Under the pieces are notes generated by a model. The model worked only from the letters and a program-made list of their open reading frames with translations, ran no database searches and was not told the origin of the DNA. Positions 55,377-64,000 of a DNA stretch of 64,000 nt are shown here, in pieces (the stretch's first letter is position 1; the number at the start of each line of letters is the position of its first letter). The stretch is from Neoarius graeffei. Its lineage: Eukaryota > Chordata > Actinopteri > Siluriformes > Ariidae. Where the stretch lies: contig NC_083582.1 of the NCBI RefSeq assembly GCF_027579695.1, forward strand, positions 3,517,378 through 3,581,377, in the 5' to 3' direction. The translations under genes were made by a program, and so were the position numbers.

Positions 55377-55832
55377 AGGTGTCATTCCACGACAAACCGT
55401 TTAATACTGGCTCTTTTTGAAATCCCATAGGTCACTCTGAGTTGCGTATGCATGCTGCACGAGAAAATGTTCTTCTACCCCCATTCCCTGTATCAGCCTA
55501 CGAAAGAAAATAGACGGAAAAATGAGTGAATCAGAAAAAGCCCTACGAACTTACGTCACTTCAAAAATTAGTAGTCATGGCCTCGCCCATAACCCACTGG
55601 AGGGAGCGTCACAGTGCTGTTAGCCAATCAGAAACGATATGTTTACATGTCATGAATATTAATGAGTAAGAGCTGAAATCCTGTCATTCTCTCCCCACCC
55701 ACTCCTCCACCAAACTAGAACAGCCTGAAACAGGAACACCACAGCATTTTTTTCACCAAAACCGGCTCACAGGGCATTCATTCATACTAGAGACCACCGC
55801 ACAATTAATGAAAAAATGATGCAATGATGCCT
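55377..55832. mobile_element. TTAA-flanked MITE (right arm copy)
   Basis: Reverse complement of 33,123-33,578, with TTAA at 55,373-55,376 and 55,833-55,836. Confidence 0.78.
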
Positions 55833-56144
55833 TTAATATGTCCAAGGCAGCTTTGAACACCACTTTCATAAGCATTGCTGTCGTTCACATCTGGTGCGTT
55901 TAGTAGAGAATGATAGACCTCACATCAGCACTAGAGGGCAGAAGATACAAAGACCCAGCACAAGGATCCTGTATTTGTCTTATTTTTGTTCACCAAACAC
56001 TAAATCCAGACTTAAAAGCCAACGGAGAAAGGCAAAGAGTAGACGACATCATTAGGATAAACTGCACCGGGTGAAAAACAAAGTCCAAGACTTCATCTAA
56101 TAACAAAGGTGTACTACATTATACCTTTCACGTCAGTTCACAAA

Positions 56145-57158
56145 TGGTTTCCTACGACGTCACTTCTCTGTTCACCTGCATTACCACCACAGAACCAGTT
56201 GAATCTGTTAGAAAATGACTCCTTCGAGACAGCACCTTATTGGATGGAACGACCCTCACCACGGACCAGATTTGCACCCTGCTTGACCTCAGCCTGACTA
56301 CCACTTATTTCCAGTTTAATGAAAGTTTCTACAGACAGAAGCATGGATGCGCCATGGGATCACCGGTGTCCCCTATTGTGGCCAATCTTTACATGGAGGG
56401 AGTGGAACATAAAGCTTTGACCACTTTTTCAGGAGTTGCTCCCAGCCACTGGTTCAGATATGTGGATGACACCTGGGTTAAAATCAAAACCCATGAGGTG
56501 GAAGCCTTCTCTAAGCACATCACTGCAGTGGATATCAACATCAACTTCACTTGGGAGGATGTCAGTGGGAATAATCTAGCCTTCTTGGATTGTGATGTAC
56601 ACAATCCAAGCCAGTTCCTCAGGCCAGGACTCTGCTGTCTACATTCATCTTAACAACAAAGGACACTCATTTCAGGATTGTAACATACGCATTTTAGCCA
56701 GAGAGGATTGTTGGTATGAGCGAGGAGTTAAAGAAGCCATTTTTGTCAACCTGGAACGGCCATCACTGAACAGAGGTGGGGGTCTAAGACATCACCACCT
56801 ACAATGCAGTCTTTGGCACACTTCCCAGACAACTGAATGCACACCAAAACCCAGCTGTTTTCAGTGGCTCACAGGAGGACAGAGAGAATCAGCATTCCAT
56901 TGATCACCCTAACGGGCAATCCATTGATCATCCTAACGACTCTCGAGGCCATTCACAACCAGCCCCCAGGTGACCCACACCAACAGGATGACTCAACGAC
57001 ACCTTAGATGAGCTTTTCATCCATGAGAGGATAAATACCTGATACTCCCTACTAGTCAGACAGAACTGAAGAAGCCTTTCGGATGAGAGGTGAAACGTCT
57101 TCAAGAATGTCCAGCTGCTCTCTTTTACCACCCACAGTTTACTATGACCTGGATGACT
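56145..57158 (+). mobile_element. Penelope-like element, right arm, internally deleted
   Basis: RT part 56,147-56,610 (YDVTSLFTCITTTE, stop at 56,216, then MGSPVSPIVANLYMEG and RYVDDTW) jumps after FLDCDVH directly to SSGQDSAVYIHLNNKGHSFQ (56,610), losing about 0.6 kb including the core of the GIY-YIG domain that the left-arm copy keeps. The 3' terminal region follows to 57,158. Confidence 0.85.
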
Positions 57159-58594
57159 GCTACATCCACACGACAACGGCAACGAGATGTTATTTAAAAA
57201 TATATCGCGTCCAAATGGGCAACAATCAGTAAAATATCAGGTCCATATGGCAACGCAACGCTTGCTGAAAACAATGCAATACACATGCCACACCTCTAGG
57301 GGCGCTGTAAGACGGTCCCTTCTGAGACACGAGAACAATAGAAGAAGTAAGGACGCATGCGCATAAACTATTATGCGCGAGACTTCATATTAGCCACAAA
57401 GGTAGGAAAATCTGTTCGTAAAATTACATTATAATGACCAAATACAATGAAAAGTATTTTTCCAGTCTCACCTGTGAAAGGTAATCCCATGTGATCTCAT
57501 TTGGACGGCAAACCTGTTGGTACAGTTAAACGCAGCTAATCTTTATTCTCCGCTTTGACCTTTCCAATATGGCGGCGAGGATGACCTATGATTCTACGCG
57601 GAAGGCGGCGTCTTTAATGGTCCGGAATAAATTGAATACTACACGTTGATGGAATAATTTGTTGTTTCTCACCTGTGAAAGGTAATCCTATGTGATCTCG
57701 TTTGGACGGTAAACCTGTTGGTACAGTTAAACGCAGCTAATCTTTATTCTCCGCTTTGACCTATCCAATATGGCGGCGAGGATGACGCATGATTCTACGC
57801 GGAAGGCGGCGTCTTTAATGGTCCTGAATAAATTGAATGCTCTGTTGATGGATTAATTTGCTCCTCTACGCCCTTTTTGAGGAATGTATTGTCGGACTTA
57901 AACCATAATCTGAAGAGGTGAGATCGCTCCTTTTTTTCGCTATTTTTGCTGGCGGGATTGACTCTGCCCTACGGGCTATTCTCTCTCTCTCTCTCTCTCT
58001 CTCACTTTGCACCATTACACAATAAATATTCACAGTGAAAATATTTTGTAAGCGCGTTTCATGAACCAAGTTATAGGATTTGTTGACAACTCGCATCGCA
58101 ATGAGAAGATCATTGGCACTACTGGTGTTAAGAATCAGACCATTTCATAAATGAATATTTTGCTGTAGAGCTACAGTGTTTGTACAATTGCATGTTTTTG
58201 CTTCACTATTACTGTCACTATTCTGCTTCTTGCATTACTACTGTGAACTAACACTGAACATAATAATAATAATAATAATATCCAAGCTCGTGTTTCACTC
58301 TCACTAGTGCTCTGTAAGGCTTTTTCCTGGTGATATCCTGGTGATATTCGTTACACTTCTACCTGGCATGAAGCACTCACAGTCATGTGGTTGTGACGTC
58401 ATCGTAAACAAATCCGTTCTACTCATCCAGACGACTTCACAATGGCAACGTTGCCAGATCTTTCCACTCTGGAACCCGTTCTCAAAAAGATTGTGTTTTG
58501 GGCACCCAAAACGCCGGTGCCGTGTGGACGCCAGGCCTAAACGATAAGCAATTGTATCGGAGTCACCTGAATCCATTGCCGTGTGGACAGGGCA
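57159..58594. mobile_element. Harbinger-like non-autonomous element with internal tandem block
   Basis: The ends CTACATCCACACGACAACGG and CCATTGCCGTGTGGACAGGG are inverted-repeat-like and match the element at 59,231-60,210 in the opposite orientation. It splits the Penelope-derived GGATGACTGAGAATCTTCAC. 57,460-57,610 and 57,665-57,830 are tandem copies (GGTACAGTTAAACGCAGC, AATATGGCGGCGAGGATGAC) related to 23,085-23,320. CT tract at 57,978-58,002 and AAT tract at 58,260-58,281. No transposase. Confidence 0.7.
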
Positions 58595-59230
58595 TGAGAA
58601 TCTTCACAGACTTCTTTCTGGATGGTTTTGTCTGAGTTTAAATACAGTGCTCAGATGTAATCCCATCAGCCACGACACTATATGCTGAATGATAAGCTTA
58701 AGAGTGTCTTCTTCCAATGCTCCAAGTGCAATTGTTAATTGGATTGCTACGAATGGGGAAGCATGCGAAGGGGAAAAAATTAAAAGAATTGCTGTGAAAA
58801 AAGTAAATCACTTTTTTTTCTTGAGTTAGAAACGACTATGACCTTATAAGAAGAGCAGGTTAATTGACTGGACTGAATATAATTAGCAACAGTAAAAACT
58901 GTTTTTTTGATGAGTAAAAGATGGGCGAAGTCATTGGAGGTGTTTACAAAAATATGCAATATTGATTGCTTCTGAAACAAGACCACAGTTGCATTATAGA
59001 TTTTCTTTACAGTATTTTTGTTAATGATCAACAAATTAGCACATTCTCACCTTCAGCCTACGAATAGGATTCTCAAAAGGCACTAAACATCCATTCATCC
59101 ATCATATAAATTCTTCAGGGTCACAGGGAAGCTGGACATGGCTGACTTCAGGTGAGAGGTGGGGTACAGTCTGGGCAGGTCACCAATCTATCACATGGCT
59201 TACACAGACACTAACAACCATTCACACTCA
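58595..59230. other. Right arm, pair of 28,080-28,698
   Basis: Includes block A (58,609-58,737) and the tail of the second old SINE (59,088-59,230, minus). No gene. Confidence 0.65.
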
Positions 59231-60210
59231 GGCCCTGTCCACACGGCAACGGATTCAGATGAATCTGATAAAATTGTTTAGCGTTTCGGTCTGGCGTCCA
59301 CACAGCACCAGCGTTTTGGGTGCCCCAAAACTAAATCTTTTGAGAACGGGTTCCAGAGTGGAAAGATCTGGCAACGGTGCCGTTGTGAAGTCGTCTGGAT
59401 GAGTAGAACGGATTTGTTTACGATGACGTCACAACCACATGACTGTGAGTGCTTCACGCCGGGTAGAAGTGTAACGAACTCGATGTGAGTTGTCAACAAA
59501 TAAAAAGGAAAAAAAAGGAGCGATCTCACCTCTTCAGATGTTGGTCACGTGACTGCAAGATCTCTATACATTCCTCAAAAAGGGCGTAGAAGAACAAAGT
59601 AATCCATCAACGTGTAGCATTCAATTTATTCCGGACCATTAAAGAATTCTGGAGAATATCAGAATGTTGGCGGCTTCCATCTATCCCCATTCATTCCTCT
59701 CTCTCTCCATCTACCCCCATTCATTCCTCTTTCCGCGTCTCCATTCAAAAAACGAGCAGAAGGTGTGTGCGTATGACAGTGACAGGATGAGTGACACGGA
59801 AGAAGCTAGGCTCATGCTCGCCCTGAATTTCTCTTAAAGTGAAGGCAGAAGAACGTTCAGCGCCTGGCCAGGCTTTCTATGTATTAATTTACATAGACGT
59901 TTTAATATGAAATATAAATAAGTGTCTTAGACAATAGATACTATTTTACGCTACTGATTAATAATCAAAACTTTATGTGGCTGATGCTACAGAAGAAGGG
60001 GTTTATGCGCATGCGTAAAACCTTCTTCTATTGTTCTGGTGTCTCCGACGGGACCATCTTACGGCGCACCTAGAGGTGTGGCATGTGTATTTCATCGTTT
60101 TCAGCAAGCGTTGCGTTGCCATATGTACCTGAAATTTTACTGATCCGTTGCCCATGTGGACGCGATATTTAAAAAAAAAATCTTGTTGCCATTGTCGTGT
60201 GGATGTAGCC
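59231..60210. mobile_element. Harbinger-like non-autonomous element inside an old SINE
   Basis: The ends GGCCCTGTCCACACGGCAAC and TTGTCGTGTGGATGTAGCC are inverted-repeat-like, flanked by TCA (59,228-59,230 and 60,211-60,213). The left arm has the empty site in its SINE copy (28,070-28,085). No transposase was seen. Confidence 0.78.
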
Positions 60211-60707
60211 TCAGTCGACTTCATCTGCATGTCTTTGGACTGTAGGAGGGAACCAGAGCACCTGGAGGAAACCCACGCAGTCACAGGGAGAACATGCAAA
60301 CTCCAAATAGAAAGGCTCCAGCTGGCTGCATGGTTCAAACCCAGAGCCTTCTTGGTGACCACTGCACCACTGTGCTGCCCAGCATTAAACAGAACAAAAC
60401 CAAACCTTATATTCATTGAGAATATCCATCCATTATCCATAACCGCTTATCCTGTGCAGGGTTGTGGGCAAGCTGGAGCCAATCCCAGCTAACTTCAGGT
60501 AAGAGGTGGGGCACCCTGAGCAGGGCACCAATCTATGACAGGGCTAACACAGAGACAACCAACCATTCACACTCATGGGTAATTTAGAGTAGCCAGTTGA
60601 CTTATTCCACACACAGCTTGCAAACTCCACACAGAAAGATCAGCTGCAGGGCCTGAACCTGAAACCTTCTTGCTGTGAGGTGACAGTGCTAACCACTTCA
60701 CCGCTGT
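60211..60707 (-). mobile_element. Old GGAT-tail SINEs, right-arm copies
   Basis: Reverse complements of 27,582-27,867 (60,421-60,707) and of the head of 27,908-28,220 (60,211-60,378). The rest of the second lies at 59,088-59,230, beyond the inserted element. Confidence 0.8.
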
Positions 60708-62061
60708 CAAAACATCATGATCTACATGCTTGTTCCAAGTAATGCTAAAGCATATATGTAGAAGACACACTACATGATTTATACTTTCCTTTTAGACATT
60801 TAGCATTTCTTATTTTTCTTATTTCTATTTTTGTTTCACTGCATAAAATACTGGTAAATACAGTAGTTCACTAAAGGCAGGTAAGGCTGTGTTATCTTTT
60901 CCTACTTAAACTCTGCTGAAACCCCTTGTAACCTGTGCAATTGAAGTCTATTACAAATCCCTATAAGTGTTTTGCAGAAATATATCTTACTTCTGTAAAA
61001 TAATTCACAGTGGCTCATACTGTCTCATCTCTCACCTCCTGCCTGACCTTTATACTCGATTACGGACTATGGTGCCATTTAGGTCACAAATTGTTCAGAG
61101 CAATCGTTGAGAATGGGACATGAAACGCATTCAAGGTGGCAAGTCAGACTGGTGTCTGAAGGACACCAAAACATCCCCCAGATGAACACAGTGTACTTTC
61201 AAGCCCATAATATAGGCTGACACACTCCAAGATAATAAACACAGATGCTTTGAAGGGAAAGAGGGGTTGAGGAACTTGGGATACTCAGTTATGCCAAAGA
61301 AGCAGTGCGTTCACAGCATTGCCAATTAAATTATGAGGATAATTAGTAATGTTATGCATACAGACACTGGTAATATCACTACATGTTTTACATGACACCC
61401 AAGCCTGTCCCAGGAACACTGGGCATGACACCAGTCCATTTCAGGACACCATGCACACATGCTTTCATGCCTGGGGGAAATTTACAGTCATCAATCCATC
61501 TTGCAGCATGTTTTTGGGAGGGGTCGAACCAGGTACCGTGGAGCTATGAGGCACATCTTTGTAGTAATTTGACACAGACTGGTAAATGAAACAAGGTTTA
61601 TAGCCTTGACCAATAGGGATGTCCTCAAATATCATGTTGCTGAGAGATGAAAAAGTACCAAGTTGTTGTGGGTGCCTTGCTCAGTTTTCTTGTTCAGTAG
61701 ACTTGCTTGCTGGGGCTCGTACAATCAGGACTGACCCTTCCACTGATCCAGTGGTGGTGACTCTCTACTTTTTTGCAGGTCCTCCTATACAACACAGTGT
61801 GTCATCCTAATTACTAAAACATTGCGAGCGGATGGAACTCAATGTGCTTTGAGTCTGTTTTTGTTTCTGAGTCCAAAAGTTTGTCACAATAAAACTTGTT
61901 ACTTGCTTTGAACAAGTCTCAGGACAAGGATGTGGCCACTAGTTTGGTGCCTAAAAGAAAAAGCATCATGCCAACCTTGTAATGCAATGCAACCTTGAAG
62001 GGCATTACGCAACATCCTTATGGTGACCATACTATGCCTGTCATGGTATTGGTGCTTTGGA
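60708..62061. other. Outer right arm, no gene recognised
   Basis: Paired with 25,833-27,580 minus the SINE. Short frames at 61,349-61,810 mirror those of the left arm and show no known domain. Confidence 0.6.
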
Positions 62062-62600
62062 AGTAGTGTTTCTCCTTCAAGCATCTATTCCTTGTAATCA
62101 GGGAAGAAAATCTGCATCATGACTATGTCAAAAGAGTTACAAATTCACACTGCTTTGAATGGAGAGCTATGATGGCCCCCTGGTGTTCCCCACTGCTGTA
62201 ACTTTCCCCTGTGCGCCAATATCTGATGGAAAGTCCTGATCTGCTACAGTATGTAGTATTTTTAGGGCTGTCATTCCCTGGATGTGCCAGAGCTATACAC
62301 CCCAGCCCAGGGCATAGAGGATATATAATAGCCAGTCTCAAGGAGGTGGGAGCTAAATGGTCAACTTATTGACAAATAAGACCAACAGACACCTAAGTAC
62401 ACCATCAAAGAAAAGGATGGCCCACCAGGTAAGAACTTAATCTCCTGTGTAAAGCAAGACATGGAATTATACAGGTGGCACAACTGAGTCAGGCATTTCC
62501 ACTGCTTTGCCTCTAGCTCTTTGGCTGCATTTTTAATGCTGAGAGAAATACTAAACATGTGCTGGCTTTCTTTTTTGCCTTAACTTGTCAGCCTTGAGTG
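62062..62600. other. Flank beyond the right arm
   Basis: Unique-looking DNA with no counterpart at the left. No gene was recognised. Confidence 0.5.
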
Positions 62601-62639
62601 TTCCAGACATTTTCAAAACCAAGTCTCTCTTCTCGTCTT

Positions 62640-62932
62640 CTTCCGCTTTATCTGGATCCGGGTCGCGGAGGCAGCAGTCTAAGCATGGAAGCCCAAACTT
62701 CCCTTTCCCCAGACACCTCGGCCAGCTCCTCGGGAAGAACACCGAGGTGTTCCCAGGTCAGCCGAGAGACATAGTCCCTCCAGCGTGTCCTGGGTCTTCC
62801 CCGGGGCCTCCTCCCAGGGGGACATGCCTGGAAAACCTCCCCAGGGAGGCGTCCAGGAGGCATCCGAAAAAGATGCCTGAGCCACCTCAGCTGATTCTTC
62901 TCGATGTGGAGGAGCAGCGGCTCTACTCCGAG
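62640..62932 (-). pseudogene. LINE reverse-transcriptase C-terminal fragment
   Basis: The minus-strand frame reads LLLHIEKNQLRWLRHLFRMP, then PGRLPGEVFQACPPGRRPRG and RTRWRDYVSRLTWEHLG, ending at LLRLLPPRPGSR and a stop at about 62,648. RWxRH-x-RM followed by GRRPRGRPRTRW is the usual C-terminus of a fish non-LTR element. 5'-truncated and without other domains. Confidence 0.78.
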
Positions 62933-63045
62933 TAACCAAGTAATTCAAAGAATTAAATTAGTCTTAAAATGTGTTTTGAAGGATGTTAGACAACTATGTC
63001 TGCTTCTTAAATAATAATAATAATAATAATAATAATAATTCACAG

Positions 63046-63450
63046 GGGGGCGGCACGGTGGTGTAGTGGTTAGCGCTGTTGCCTCACAGCAAGAAGGTCC
63101 GGGTTCGAGCCCCGTGGCCAGCGAGGGCCCTTCTGTGCGGAGTTTGCATGTTCTCCCTGTGTCTGCGTGGGTTTCCTCTGGGTGCTCCGGTTTCCCCCAC
63201 AGTCCAAAGACATGCAGGTTAGGTTAACTGGTGACTCTAAATTGACCGTAGGTGTGAATGTGAGTGTGAATGGTTGTCTGTGTCTATGTGTCAGCCCTGT
63301 GATGACCTGGCGACTTGTCCAGGGTGTACCCCGCCTTTCGCCCGTAGTCAGCTGGGATAGGCTCCAGCTTGCCTGCGACCCTGTAGAACAGGATAAAGCG
63401 GCTAGAGATAATGAGATGAGATGAGATGAGATGAGATGAGATGAGATGAT
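63046..63450 (+). mobile_element. tRNA-derived SINE with expanded ATGAG tail
   Basis: Full-length body with a tail of about eight ATGAG units (63,413-63,450). Target duplication TTCACAG at 63,039-63,045 and 63,453-63,459. An AAT tract (63,010-63,038) precedes it. Confidence 0.92.
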
Positions 63451-63459
63451 GCTTCACAG

Positions 63460-64000
63460 ATGGAATAAATGTAGAAATATAGGATAAGTGCTTTTTTGGT
63501 CAATTTTTGGCCAAGGACCTTTACCCATCTGGCTCCTGGTAAATACCTTATTTAGCACTAATTGAAATAAAATTACCCACATTCTCATGTGTAAAACCAT
63601 AATGGGCCAGTACTGAGAAAGTAATATGAGTGTAATTGGTAAAAATGTTGGATCGAGGCTGTATATGCACTCATTTTTTTCAGGCTTCTCAATTGAAGCA
63701 CAGCCAGAAAATTAATGGCACATTTGAAAAATGATCTTCTGTGAATGTTGTCGAGCTTTAAGACTCTTATGCTAATTAAACTTATACCTGAAATTTTTAA
63801 ATACTTGATTACAATTGGCTGTCAGGTGTGTGCATTAATTCATTTCCATGTGCATTCATTTCTTAAAACACCATTAGTGTAGATCCAGTTCAAAAAATAA
63901 AAATCACAGGAATAAAACAACACACTTCATCCTATATAAGAAAAACTGGAATGTTTATATGCCAGTGATCATAAATAGGTTGAAGTTTGAGTTTGGTTAC
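63460..64000. other. Right end of window, nothing recognised
   Basis: AT-rich DNA without recognised repeats or coding signal. Confidence 0.5.

Larger units (their letters stand above)
45601..62061 (-). repeat. Right arm of the large inverted duplication
   Basis: Reverse complement of 25,830-41,142. The inner edge is CTGTCCCAGCC at 45,601; the outer edge is GGTGCTTTGGAA at about 62,061. Right-arm-only insertions: Penelope composite 45,738-48,577, hAT-like 49,189-50,488, hAT 52,873-54,629, and related elements 57,159-58,594 and 59,231-60,210. Left-arm insertions are absent here. Confidence 0.95.

Noticed and set aside
25830-62061. Palindrome as a simple assembly or hairpin-adapter artefact
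   Set aside because: Arms carry different insertions with target duplications and empty sites, different satellite lengths and many substitutions. Long reads would still be the final test.

Overview
The window is nuclear DNA of a vertebrate, almost certainly a teleost fish. The evidence is a spliced vertebrate dual-specificity phosphatase gene, a Src-family SH3 exon with a 5'-GT donor, and a repeat set typical of fish: Tc1 elements, a tRNA-derived SINE with an ATGAG tail, Penelope-like elements with a GIY-YIG domain, hAT and PIF/Harbinger elements and dense CA/TG microsatellites. The SINE and Tc1 families suggest a catfish-like otophysan, but the sequence alone does not prove that. Nothing bacterial is present. 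The long open frames at 9.4-12.5 kb, 35-39 kb and 51-52.5 kb are tandem repeats with unit lengths divisible by three, not genes.

Layout. 1-7.9 kb is nested transposons: a Tc1 element with a nearly complete transposase whose right inverted repeat is split by a SINE, then an older Tc1 carrying a non-LTR retrotransposon, which itself carries a SINE. 8.1-9.35 kb is a three-exon dual-specificity phosphatase gene (DUSP13-like). A 30-bp minisatellite of 95 units without indels follows (9.57-12.42 kb). Next comes a decayed tandem paralogue (13.2-14.06 kb) with stops, a frameshift and a Cys-to-Ser change at the catalytic position. 14-25.8 kb is accessory DNA: a Harbinger element keeping only a Myb-like gene, SINEs, a gag fragment of a Gypsy-type element, a hAT-like element nested in another that carries a RecQ-helicase-like fragment, a BED-finger fragment, and a Tc1 whose transposase has a single internal stop.

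The largest structure is an inverted duplication. The left arm (about 25,830-41,142) and right arm (about 45,601-62,061) are reverse complements, about 15 and 16 kb long, separated by a 4.5-kb spacer. Each arm carries, from outside in: low-complexity unique DNA, two old SINEs, a Penelope-like element, a TTAA-flanked MITE, CA/TG tracts, a 33-bp satellite, and a telomere-like TTAGGG-derived minisatellite at the inner tip. The arms differ by clean insertions found in one arm only (two young SINEs and a LINE-type tail on the left; two hAT-like elements, two Harbinger-like elements and a Penelope composite on the right). The structure is therefore an old biological duplication rather than an obvious assembly artefact. 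At the left outer junction a Tc1 is cut off inside its inverted repeat, with TTCC shared at the breakpoint. The spacer holds a CpG-rich first coding exon of a Src-family kinase (FRK-like). No SH2 or kinase exon follows within the remaining 18.8 kb, so the right arm lies in its first intron or has displaced the rest of the gene.

All coordinates and homologies come from reading the sequence by eye. Family names rest on recalled motifs; no database was searched.
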